From Bradyrhizobium sp. (lineage in GTDB: Bacteria > Pseudomonadota > Alphaproteobacteria > Rhizobiales > Xanthobacteraceae), in assembly GCA_028290305.1 (NCBI GenBank), contig JAQGKC010000496.1, forward strand, positions 1-5,223: DNA of 5,223 nucleotides, in the 5' to 3' direction. Positions 1 to 5,223 of the stretch are shown here, piece by piece. The notes under the pieces were generated by a model. The model had not been told where the DNA came from. It ran no database searches and was given only the letters and a program-made list of their open reading frames with translations. Every line of letters begins with the position of its first letter. Positions within the stretch are counted from its first letter, which is position 1. The position numbers and the translations under genes were made by a program.

Positions 1-388
1 TGATCGTCTGCGCGGCGGCCTGGCGGCGCAGCACCGCGTTGATCCGGGCCAGCAACTCGCGCGGATTGAACGGCTTGGCAAGATAGTCGTCCGCGCCCAT
101 TTCCAGACCGAGAATGCGATCGACGTCTTCGCTGCGTGCGGTCAGCATGATGATCGGCGTTTGCGATTCCGCGCGAACCTTGCGGCACAGGCTGAGGCCA
201 TCTTCACCCGGCAGCATCACGTCGAGGATGAGAAGGTCGACGCGATGGTCGGCCATCGCCCGCACCATTTCGCGTCCATCGGTTGCCGCCGTCACGTTGC
301 AGCCGTTGGTACGCAGATATTTCGCGATCAGCGATCGCGTCTCGCGGTCGTCTTCAACGACAAGGATGCTCGGTGATGCCGTGGCCAT
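1..388 (-). CDS. OmpR-family response regulator, receiver domain (C-terminus cut by left window edge)
   Basis: The 129 visible codons form a complete receiver domain. The acidic pocket is E12-D13-D14, the phosphoacceptor is D56 in LLILDVMLPGEDG, the switch threonine is T83 in IIMLTARSE, and the conserved lysine is K105 in DDYLAKPFNPRELLARI. The motif GADDYLAKPF followed by RELLARINAVLRR is typical of the OmpR/PhoB class, whose winged-helix DNA-binding domain should follow beyond the left edge; that domain is not visible, so the class is inferred from the receiver alone. The ATG start at 388 is preceded by AAAGG with 5-nt spacing. The protein would be a cytoplasmic transcription regulator phosphorylated by a histidine kinase. 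The nearest candidate is the membrane kinase ending at 578, but 189 bases separate them, and a cognate kinase may instead lie downstream outside the window. Confidence 0.93.
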   Translation of the reverse strand, partial: MATASPSILVVEDDRETRSLIAKYLRTNGCNVTAATDGREMVRAMADHRVDLLILDVMLPGEDGLSLCRKVRAESQTPIIMLTARSEDVDRILGLEMGADDYLAKPFNPRELLARINAVLRRQAAAQTI

Positions 389-393
389 GCTGA

Positions 394-398
394 CCTTT
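394..398 (-). promoter_or_regulatory. Shine-Dalgarno of the OmpR-type regulator
   Basis: On the minus strand AAAGG lies five bases before the ATG at 388. It supports that start; no better start codon with a ribosome binding site is seen just upstream. Confidence 0.6.
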
Positions 399-457
399 GT
401 CCGTGATTCCGGGAGAACCGACGAAGGATTTTTGTTTCGAAATGTTTCCGACGTGGT

Positions 458-472
458 CCTCGCATCACGAGG
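458..472. repeat. Inverted repeat (5-bp arms, 5-base loop)
   Basis: The plus strand reads CCTCG-CATCA-CGAGG, a perfect inverted repeat 70 bases upstream of the OmpR-type regulator start. It could be an operator or an mRNA leader hairpin; its shortness means chance is also possible. Confidence 0.35.
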
Positions 473-477
473 CAACA

Positions 478-490
478 TGCCGGTACGGCA
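478..490. repeat. Inverted repeat (5-bp arms, 3-base loop)
   Basis: The plus strand reads TGCCG-GTA-CGGCA, a perfect GC-rich inverted repeat five bases from the one at 458-472. On the minus strand a T5 run lies before, not after it, so it does not look like a terminator of the upstream kinase gene. An operator role is possible but unproven. Confidence 0.35.
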
Positions 491-577
491 ATAAAAAGGC
501 TGCTCTTTCGTCGGTACGATGCGTGTAGCCGGTCCAACCGAAAAGGAGCGCATTTATCTTAGCGGGCTTCTGTTTGT

Positions 578-1948
578 TCACGTTAGCGTCGGCGTGTACG
601 GGCAAGCTATCTCAACGACGCACCCAGACCCCGGAACGATAACGAATCGAAAGCCGTGCAACTTTACAATCGCGGCTACCAGATTCAGGCCAAGACCCAA
701 GCCTGATGTGTGTCTTATTTTATCCGACCGGTAGAAGCGCCTTAAGACGGCGTCGCGTTCGTGTTCGCCTATGCCGGAACCAGTATCTTTAACGCGTACG
801 ATGCTTTCGCCGTTGCCGCGAAATAATCCGATCTCAACCTGCCCGCCGGCCGGCGTAAATTTGACGGCGTTGTCGACGAGATTGGCGATCGCCTCGATCA
901 ACAAATCCCGGTCACCATGTGCGCTTAATTCGTGCGGTGAGTGGATGAGAAGAGTAATACCTTTGTCTTCTGCTATCGGCTCGTACATGTCACCTACTTC
1001 GCGTACGAGATCCGCAAGCGCGACTTTGCCAAAGCCGGCCAATCGCTGGCTATTCTCGATTTCCGCAAGCCGCAAAATGGCGGTGATGATCGTGAGCGAT
1101 TGATCGATTCCGTCTATCGTCTTGTCTGCAACTGTCTGCAGCTGCTCCAGCGTCGTGGCGCTGGTGCGACCGCGCTCAAGCGTCAGCCGCGCACGGGTGA
1201 GTGGCGTGCGCAGGTCATGCGCTATGTCATTGCCGACGCCTGCGAGGGAGTGGATGAGAGTTTCCATCTCGTCGAGCATGCCATTGACTATCATCGCAAG
1301 TTTGGAGAAGGGATCGTCGGGGTTCCGATGCGGGAGACGTTCGCGCAGGTTGCCGGCGACAATACTCTGTACCCGCTCGTTGACCTCTATTATGCGCTTC
1401 CGGGCACGAACGCTCAACGCCACACCGACCGCAAGGCAAAGCAGCACGGCGGGAACCAGACCAAGCGCGAGCGCCCGACCAACGACGCGTGCGATCTCCC
1501 CGACTTCATCGACATTTCGTCCGACCACCAGCACGTCGCCATCAGGCAAGCTTCGCGCGATCAGGCGGACCGTCTGTTTCTCCCGACCGCTTTCGCCTAT
1601 CCTGTCGACCACAGCGCTCTGTACCGCATTATCGATCTCGAGACCGGGTGGCAGGCTTTCCAGGTTACCCGCGATCCTGTGGCCGTTTGAGCCAAACAAT
1701 CCCGCGAGCTGAACACGGCCCGGATCCTGCTTCAGATCCTGATTGATGGCGTCCAGCCTCCGCTCGGGCGACAAGTCCGCAAAGACGTTCATTCGCGAGG
1801 CGGACACGCGGTCGGATCGCATCGTGAGGTCGCTTTCCGTTTTCAAGTAAACAAATCCAAGCAATACAACGATAAAAGCCGCAAAGATGCCGGCTACCAA
1901 AAAGGTCCAGCGCAGTGTGGTTGAGCGCGTGAACTCAGGCAGTTGCAT
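578..1948 (-). CDS. Two-pass membrane sensor histidine kinase with HAMP domain
   Basis: A 456-residue inner-membrane sensor kinase that would autophosphorylate on histidine and pass phosphate to a response regulator. In order: a first membrane helix at about 14-35; a periplasmic sensor segment at about 36-150 with no domain I recognise; a second helix at about 156-180; HAMP at about 181-235; the dimerisation/phosphoacceptor box GNDIAHDLRTPLTRARL with H244; the N-box at about 352-363 (AIANLVDNAVKF); G1 at 388-394 (DTGSGIG); an F-box around F405; and G2 at 416-420 (GLGLG). The HDLRTPL box fits the class that pairs with OmpR-type regulators. I choose the ATG at 1948, four bases after the AraC stop, because GGCGGA precedes it by 8 nt and the protein then starts just before the first helix. 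An in-frame ATG at 1984 would add 12 residues and overlap the AraC gene. All catalytic motifs look intact. The signal sensed is unknown. Confidence 0.93.
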   Translation of the reverse strand: MQLPEFTRSTTLRWTFLVAGIFAAFIVVLLGFVYLKTESDLTMRSDRVSASRMNVFADLSPERRLDAINQDLKQDPGRVQLAGLFGSNGHRIAGNLESLPPGLEIDNAVQSAVVDRIGESGREKQTVRLIARSLPDGDVLVVGRNVDEVGEIARVVGRALALGLVPAVLLCLAVGVALSVRARKRIIEVNERVQSIVAGNLRERLPHRNPDDPFSKLAMIVNGMLDEMETLIHSLAGVGNDIAHDLRTPLTRARLTLERGRTSATTLEQLQTVADKTIDGIDQSLTIITAILRLAEIENSQRLAGFGKVALADLVREVGDMYEPIAEDKGITLLIHSPHELSAHGDRDLLIEAIANLVDNAVKFTPAGGQVEIGLFRGNGESIVRVKDTGSGIGEHERDAVLRRFYRSDKIRHTSGLGLGLNLVAAIVKLHGFRFVIVPGSGCVVEIACPYTPTLT

Positions 1949-1952
1949 AAAA

Positions 1953-2969
1953 TCATTCCGCCGAAAGATTATGGAGCTTTCCATGTTTCTGCTTGCCTTG
2001 GGGAATACTTGCCTGGCTGCGACGGTATGCGGTCGGAGTCTGGCCGGTCGCCTTGCGAAACGCTGCGGTGAACGAGCTTGTCTCGCGGAAGCCTACCGCC
2101 AATCCGATTTCCGTCATCGACGACGCAGATTCCATTAACAATTTCTTGGCGCGCTCTATGCGATGGCTACCCTGGTATCGATGCGGCGGCGCACCGAACG
2201 ACTGCCGGAAGGCCCGACAAAAATGGTGCGGGCTCAGGTAAACCAGCCGCGCCAGGGTCGTGAGCGATATTTGGTCGGCAAGATGTTCCTCGATGTAGGT
2301 GGCGACCGTGCGCTGCTGCCAGGTCGCGAGGCCACCTCGTACGGGACTTTCGATGCGCGGCGCCCCTGCATCCAGACGAACAAGTTCATGCGCGAGGACG
2401 ATGCCGAGTGCTTCAAGATAAGGGCTGCTATTGGAGCCTGCATTCTCGATCAGCCTCTTTAGCTTGAGCGCAGTGTCCGACAGTGTCGCATTATCGAAGA
2501 AAAGCCGCGCCGTCAGAGGCGCAGGTATGATGTCTGTTTCACGATACGTGGGCATCTTCGCAGGATCAAAATAGAAATACACGATGCGCGCAAGAACGCG
2601 CGGTTCCTGCCACTCGTGGTACAGGTGACCGGCTGGCACGAGCGTTAGCTTTCGCCTTACGTCTCGCAACTTCGATCGGGGCAGACCATCGACAAACGTC
2701 TCCCCATCGCTTCGTATCCCCTGGTCATATACCGCAAGAAGATGAAGCGGGGCGCGATAGCGAAACTCTATCTTTTCGGGTCCGGTAGCCTGCACGATCT
2801 CGGCCGCCATGCCATCCCATGCCATGGTGCGGCGCTTCACAATATCGGGCGGATAAACCTCCACGGTATTTGTCGCGCGAACCAAAGGCCGATCATGCAG
2901 TCGATCCGTCGGAAGATCGACCCATCCATCACGTCTTTCGTCAGCGCGCCCGTTCAATGATAGCAACAT
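1953..2969 (-). CDS. AraC-family transcriptional regulator
   Basis: A 338-residue DNA-binding regulator. The N-terminal part (about 30-200) is rich in predicted beta strands (for example KLTLVPAGHLYHEW) and resembles the cupin-like effector or dimerisation half of AraC proteins, but its ligand cannot be told. The C-terminal AraC/XylS domain holds two helix-turn-helix units: about 234-259 (ISLTTLARLVYLSPHHFCRAF) and about 285-309 (MTEIGLAVGFRETSSFTAAFRKATG), followed by the family signature TPTAYRR. A basic tail of about 20 residues follows. The frame extends to a GTG at 3059, but that codon directly abuts its only purine run. I therefore prefer the ATG at 2969, which has CGGGA a few bases upstream, though this site is weak and the start is the least certain part. 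The stop is 4 nt before the membrane kinase gene, implying one transcript. The gap upstream contains repeats that may be its operators. Confidence 0.93.
   Translation of the reverse strand: MLLSLNGRADERRDGWVDLPTDRLHDRPLVRATNTVEVYPPDIVKRRTMAWDGMAAEIVQATGPEKIEFRYRAPLHLLAVYDQGIRSDGETFVDGLPRSKLRDVRRKLTLVPAGHLYHEWQEPRVLARIVYFYFDPAKMPTYRETDIIPAPLTARLFFDNATLSDTALKLKRLIENAGSNSSPYLEALGIVLAHELVRLDAGAPRIESPVRGGLATWQQRTVATYIEEHLADQISLTTLARLVYLSPHHFCRAFRQSFGAPPHRYQGSHRIERAKKLLMESASSMTEIGLAVGFRETSSFTAAFRKATGQTPTAYRRSQASIPQGKQKHGKLHNLSAE
1957..1962 (-). promoter_or_regulatory. Shine-Dalgarno of the membrane kinase, inside the end of the AraC gene
   Basis: GGCGGA on the minus strand overlaps the last codons of the AraC gene and lies 8 nt before the ATG at 1948. 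It decides for the shorter kinase start and suggests translational coupling to the AraC gene. Confidence 0.5.
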
Positions 2970-3014
2970 GGAATCCCGACGCGGCTTTTGGGTAGTCCGC
3001 TCGAAGGGACCATG

Positions 3015-3035
3015 CGATGTTGCATCGTTACATCG
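3015..3035. repeat. CGATG/CATCG box cluster upstream of the AraC gene
   Basis: The plus strand reads CGATG-TTG-CATCG-TTA-CATCG. The left two boxes form an inverted repeat and the right two form a direct repeat eight bases apart. The cluster lies 46-66 bases upstream of the preferred AraC ATG, a plausible place for an operator. If translation began at the alternative GTG at 3059, this would instead be coding. Confidence 0.4.
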
Positions 3036-3183
3036 GGTTTTTGCCAATTTGGGTTCCACCCTTAGCGTTTAACTCGCTTGGCTCGCTCGCCCGGCCCAAC
3101 CAACCCTGGCTCCGGTACTCATGTCAGCCTAATCTCATCGAGACCGACCGCTCGATCCTACGGAGGTTGATTCGAATGTCGTA

Positions 3184-3213
3184 TTGGTTTGGGCGCCCCA
3201 TACCTTGGTTTGG
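3184..3213. repeat. Direct repeat TTGGTTTGG x2 with 21-bp period
   Basis: Exact 9-base copies occur at 3184-3192 and 3205-3213 on the plus strand (CCAAACCAA on the minus strand). The period of 21 bp equals two helical turns, which matches how the two helix-turn-helix units or two subunits of AraC-family proteins commonly bind direct repeats. A near copy, TTGGTTGGG, lies in the opposite orientation at 3103-3095. Autoregulation by the adjacent AraC protein is an inference. Confidence 0.4.
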
Positions 3214-3252
3214 TATCGGGAAAACTCGCTCCAGACGCGCTGATGGCGTTCG

Positions 3253-3278
3253 AAAAAGCCCTCGCTGAGCGCGCAGCG
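3253..3278 (-). terminator. Possible weak Rho-independent terminator after the stand-alone receiver gene
   Basis: On the minus strand CGCTG-CGCGCT-CAGCG (3278-3263) forms a 5-bp GC-rich stem, followed after AGGGC by TTTTT (3257-3253). It stands about 80 bases after the stop of the upstream receiver gene. The stem is short and the T-run is offset by five bases, so the call is tentative. Confidence 0.3.
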
Positions 3279-3320
3279 CCTATCTCGCCAAGCCTATCTT
3301 GCCAGGCCTATCTGAACAGG
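3279..3320. repeat. Three tandem 14-bp repeats
   Basis: Units are CCTATCTCGCCAAG (3279-3292), CCTATCTTGCCAGG (3293-3306) and CCTATCTGAACAGG (3307-3320). CCTATCT is identical in all three, and the other seven positions vary at a few sites. The minus-strand consensus is roughly CYTGGCRAGATAGG. The array sits between the stop of the stand-alone receiver gene and the possible terminator. The 14-bp period is not a multiple of three, so it is not a coding repeat. Confidence 0.75.
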
Positions 3321-3357
3321 TGGAATCCGTGATGCTGTGCGACATTCACCGCCTCAC

Positions 3358-3747
3358 TCACTTGCCGGCTCCGCCGCGATGTCCTTCCAGGGCAGTGTCG
3401 AGGCAGTTGATCAAAGCGAGTCCGCCGAAGGGCTTGGCCAGGAAGCAAACTGCTCCGGCCTTCAGCACTCGGGCGCGGACGCTCTCATCGGGGAAGGCCG
3501 TGATGAAAATGAACGGCACACGGTAACCCTGGGTGCGCATAAGCGTCAGCAACTCCACGCCGCTCATAGCCGGCATCTGCACATCCGCAATCACACACGA
3601 CGTGTCATTCAGGTGGGCCGACCGCAAAAACTCCTCGGCCGACGCAAATGTATGGACTGTGTACCCATGCGACATCAGAAGATTGTTAGTCGCGCCGCGC
3701 ACAGATGGATCATCGTCAATGACCGAGATAACCGAACGAGTTGCCAA
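3358..3747 (-). CDS. Stand-alone receiver-domain protein (CheY/FixJ-receiver type)
   Basis: A 129-residue protein made of one receiver domain with no output domain. The acidic pocket is D11-D12-D13, the phosphoacceptor is D55 in VIADVQMPAMSG, the switch threonine is T83 in IFITAF, and the conserved lysine is K105 in CFLAKPF. All key residues are kept, so it should accept phosphate. The sequence style is that of FixJ/NodW receivers rather than chemotaxis CheY. The frame runs open upstream to 3915, but that part is not receiver-like and overlaps the regulator gene before it. The TTG at 3747 has AGGAAGGA five bases upstream and places VISVIDDD at the proper N-terminus. It follows the FixJ-type regulator gene by 100 bases in the same orientation. 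Likely role: phosphate sink, phosphorelay step or protein-interaction regulator for the same kinase. No remnant of an HTH domain is seen after its stop. Confidence 0.9.
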   Translation of the reverse strand: MATRSVISVIDDDPSVRGATNNLLMSHGYTVHTFASAEEFLRSAHLNDTSCVIADVQMPAMSGVELLTLMRTQGYRVPFIFITAFPDESVRARVLKAGAVCFLAKPFGGLALINCLDTALEGHRGGAGK

Positions 3748-3752
3748 GGCGG

Positions 3753-3760
3753 TCCTTCCT
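3753..3760 (-). promoter_or_regulatory. Strong Shine-Dalgarno deciding a TTG start
   Basis: AGGAAGGA on the minus strand lies 5 nt before TTG at 3747. It is the best ribosome binding site in the window and is the main reason to start the receiver protein at this rare codon. Confidence 0.75.
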
Positions 3761-3847
3761 GAAACAAAGCGCTGCCGTAGCACCGCCGCCCAATGGCAAA
3801 ATGCGTCGCGAACCAAAATTGTGAAATCATACTTAGGTTTGTACTCG

Positions 3848-4507
3848 CTAGGGCTTCGGGCGACGAATTCCAAGCGTCTCGGCCATTCTGAGCAAGTCGG
3901 CCAACGACCTCGCACCCATTTTTTTCCTGATGTGCCCCCGGTGGATCTTCACGGTAATCTCAGCAAGGCCAATCTCGGCTGCTATCTGTTTGTTCATGAG
4001 GCCGGAAGCGACCAAAGCCAGCACCTCCCGTTCACGGGGGGTCAGGGTCTCGAAAAGGGCCTGCAAATTCGCAACGATCTTCTCACCTTCGCGTCTCTTC
4101 CGATCCCGTTCAATCGCCATCACCACAGCATCCAGCATGTCCTGGTCGCGAAACGGTTTGGTCAGGAAATCGATCGCTCCGCCTTTCATCGCCCTGACGG
4201 TCATCGGGATATCGCCGTGGCCAGTTATAAAAATGATTGGAATGTGAATGTTCGCCTTGGCTAATTCGGTTTGAAAGTCCAGGCCGCTCAATCCTGGCAA
4301 CCTGATGTCGAGGACCAGGCAGCTGGCAACATCTGGAAGCTTGCTCTGCAGCATTTCGGACGCCGAACCGAACACCTCAACCCCCAAGCCCACCGATTGA
4401 AAAAGATTGGTGAGCGCTCTGCGCATTGATGCGTCGTCGTCGATCACGATGACAATCGGCTCCTTGGCGCTCGCGGGTTCGCGCGACGATTTAGGGCGCT
4501 CGGTCAC
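3848..4507 (-). CDS. FixJ/NarL-family response regulator (receiver plus LuxR-type HTH)
   Basis: A 219-residue transcription regulator. The receiver (about 18-135) has the acidic pocket D23-D24-D25, phosphoacceptor D67 in [16 protein letters not shown], switch threonine T95 in [18 protein letters not shown], and K117 in DFLTKPF. A charged linker (133-145) leads to the LuxR-type DNA-binding domain at about 153-215, with [22 protein letters not shown] and the recognition region [44 protein letters not shown] is the classic FixJ/NodW/TodT-subfamily wording. The GTG start at 4507 overlaps the kinase stop as GTGA and has AGAGGA six bases upstream. A longer open frame to 4708 is only the other-frame overlap with the kinase. 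Its kinase partner is almost certainly the gene directly upstream. Which rhizobial-type signal it serves cannot be told, so no symbol is given. Confidence 0.95.
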   Translation of the reverse strand: MTERPKSSREPASAKEPIVIVIDDDASMRRALTNLFQSVGLGVEVFGSASEMLQSKLPDVASCLVLDIRLPGLSGLDFQTELAKANIHIPIIFITGHGDIPMTVRAMKGGAIDFLTKPFRDQDMLDAVVMAIERDRKRREGEKIVANLQALFETLTPREREVLALVASGLMNKQIAAEIGLAEITVKIHRGHIRKKMGARSLADLLRMAETLGIRRPKP

Positions 4508-5223
4508 GACGCATCCTCTTGATGCAAAGGCAGGACGAATTGAAATGTCGCACCCGGCCCAACATCGCCGGAAGCTGACAGTCGTCCGCCGTGGGCTTCC
4601 ACGATCGAACGGCAGATCGAGAGTCCCATGCCCATGCCGCCGGATTTGGTGGTGAAGAAGGCGTTGAACAGCCGGTCCGCATCCTCGGTGGAGATCCCGA
4701 CGCCGCAATCCGTCACACTCACGAGCACCTGACGCGTCTCGTCCTGGCCTGATCGTATCACCAGTTCGCGCGGCCGATCCGCTACCGATTGCATCGCTTC
4801 AATGCCATTCATCGCCAAATTGATAATCACCTGCTGCAGTTGGACCCGATCCCCAAGGATCATGGGCAGAGCCGGTGCCAACTCCACCTGCAACGATATC
4901 CGGTGGCTGATTAGCTCACGCTGCACCAGCGCGATGACCTCCCTGACCACGTCATTGATGTCGAGCGGCACCTTCTCAACGCTGGTCTTGTTCACGAGCG
5001 CCCGGACGCGTCGGATCACCTCACTCGCCCGGTTGCCGTCGTTGATGATCCATTCCACCGAGCGGCGCGCTGCGTCCAGGTCGGGAATTTCGCGGCCAAG
5101 CCAGCGCAGACAGGCCTCGGCGTTGGCGACAACGGCGGCGAGCGGCTGGTTCACTTCATGGGCGATGGAGGCCGTCAGTTCGCCCAGCGTCGTCACACGC
5201 GTTACATGCGCAAGTTCCGCCTG
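4504..5223 (-). CDS. Sensor histidine kinase, FixL/NodV-type catalytic core (N-terminus beyond right window edge)
   Basis: The visible 239 C-terminal residues are a full kinase core. In order: the phosphoacceptor helix [20 protein letters not shown] with H22 of the visible part; a second dimerisation helix (about 50-78); the N-box at about 128-144 ([11 protein letters not shown]); G1 at 172-177 (DCGVGI); the F-box [11 protein letters not shown] (186-196); and G2 at 196-201 (GMGMGL), ending in [10 protein letters not shown]. The frame stays open to the window edge (QAELAHVTR precedes the H-box); the GTG at 5196 lies within this conserved helix and is not the start. Kinases of this class usually carry PAS or similar sensor domains, and some carry membrane segments, ahead of this point; none can be seen here. 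The stop overlaps the start of the FixJ-type regulator gene, its probable substrate. Confidence 0.95.
   Translation of the reverse strand, partial: QAELAHVTRVTTLGELTASIAHEVNQPLAAVVANAEACLRWLGREIPDLDAARRSVEWIINDGNRASEVIRRVRALVNKTSVEKVPLDINDVVREVIALVQRELISHRISLQVELAPALPMILGDRVQLQQVIINLAMNGIEAMQSVADRPRELVIRSGQDETRQVLVSVTDCGVGISTEDADRLFNAFFTTKSGGMGMGLSICRSIVEAHGGRLSASGDVGPGATFQFVLPLHQEDAS
4514..4519 (-). promoter_or_regulatory. Shine-Dalgarno of the FixJ-type regulator, inside the kinase gene
   Basis: AGAGGA lies six bases before the GTG at 4507, within the last codons of the kinase. With the GTGA stop/start overlap it indicates translational coupling of kinase and regulator. Confidence 0.6.

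Larger units (their letters stand above)
389..577 (-). other. Intergenic region between membrane kinase and OmpR-type regulator
   Basis: This 189-base stretch carries no convincing gene. It contains two short inverted repeats (458-472 and 478-490) and, nearer the regulator, a run rich in A and T including the palindrome TTTCGAAA. No hairpin followed by a T-run on the minus strand is present, so neither termination after the kinase nor read-through into the regulator can be decided. No sigma-70 promoter with good matches at both -35 and -10 was found by eye. Confidence 0.5.
2970..3357. other. Repeat-rich intergenic/control region upstream of the AraC-kinase unit
   Basis: This 388-base gap lies between the stop of the stand-alone receiver gene and the preferred AraC start. 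No gene is convincing here. It holds, from the receiver side, three 14-bp tandem repeats, a hairpin with a T-run, a 9-bp direct repeat spaced 21 bp with a hairpin between CCC-ATACC and GGTAT-c-GGG (3197-3220), and CGATG boxes at 3015-3035. The promoter of the AraC-kinase unit should be here, yet I see no sigma-70 promoter with good matches in both boxes. Confidence 0.6.

Noticed and set aside
420..460. Possible EcfG-type general stress promoter (GGAAAC box) before the OmpR-type regulator
   Set aside because: The expected CGTT-type box at 16-17 bases is not present, so the match is only half.
941..1690. 249-codon open frame on the plus strand
   Set aside because: It lies wholly opposite the membrane kinase gene, whose motifs are unmistakable. 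The translation shows no domain, and long antisense frames are common in GC-rich coding DNA.
1954..1956. ATG overlapping the AraC stop as ATGA
   Set aside because: It is in a different frame from the kinase, so it cannot be the kinase start despite the attractive overlap.
3281..3300. Plus-strand reading AYLAKP resembling a receiver lysine motif
   Set aside because: It is only a short match within the 14-bp tandem repeats; no aspartate or threonine motif precedes it in the same frame.
3243..3332. 29-codon plus-strand ORF in the intergenic gap (MAFEKALAERAAP...)
   Set aside because: It looks mildly protein-like, but it has no ribosome binding site, runs through the 14-bp repeats and ends without any family signature. 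It is too weak to call a gene or a remnant.
3748..3847. Separate promoter for the stand-alone receiver (TTCACA at about -35)
   Set aside because: The hexamer at the right spacing (ATTTTG) matches the -10 consensus poorly, so no promoter is called.
3748..3915. N-terminal extension of the stand-alone receiver upstream of TTG 3747
   Set aside because: The extra residues are not receiver-like and overlap the end of the FixJ-type gene; the strong AGGAAGGA site marks TTG 3747 as the start.
3533..4264. 243-codon open frame on the plus strand
   Set aside because: It is antisense to the two receiver genes, spans the gap between them and has no recognisable motif or ribosome binding site.

Overview
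The window comes from a moderately GC-rich proteobacterial chromosome, most likely a Rhizobiales-type alphaproteobacterium. This rests on the wording of the proteins: the FixL/NodV-style kinase core ([23 protein letters not shown]), the FixJ/NodW-style regulator and the density of two-component genes. No taxonomic marker is present, so a betaproteobacterium such as Burkholderia cannot be excluded. All six supported genes lie on the minus strand and all are regulatory: two sensor kinases, three receiver-containing regulators and one AraC-family activator. No enzyme, transporter or other output gene is visible.

In the order of transcription (right to left), the first unit is a kinase truncated by the right edge (5223-4504). 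Its stop overlaps the GTG start of a FixJ/NarL-type receiver-HTH regulator (4507-3848) by four bases. After about 100 bases comes a stand-alone receiver protein (3747-3358) that starts at a TTG behind a very strong Shine-Dalgarno. Together they look like a kinase, a DNA-binding regulator and a CheY-like accessory receiver.

A 388-base gap (3357-2970) follows. It holds three 14-bp tandem repeats, a small hairpin with a T-run that could end the first unit, a 9-bp direct repeat spaced by exactly 21 bp, and a cluster of CGATG/CATCG boxes close to the next gene. It is the natural place for the control region of the second unit.

The second unit is an AraC-family regulator (2969-1953) followed after only 4 bases by a two-pass membrane histidine kinase with HAMP domain (1948-578). 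A 189-base gap with two small inverted repeats separates this kinase from an OmpR-type response regulator (388 to the left edge, cut after its receiver domain). The likely logic is that the membrane kinase phosphorylates the OmpR-type regulator while the AraC protein, co-expressed with the kinase, controls the locus or its targets. The kinase-regulator pairing is inferred from position only.
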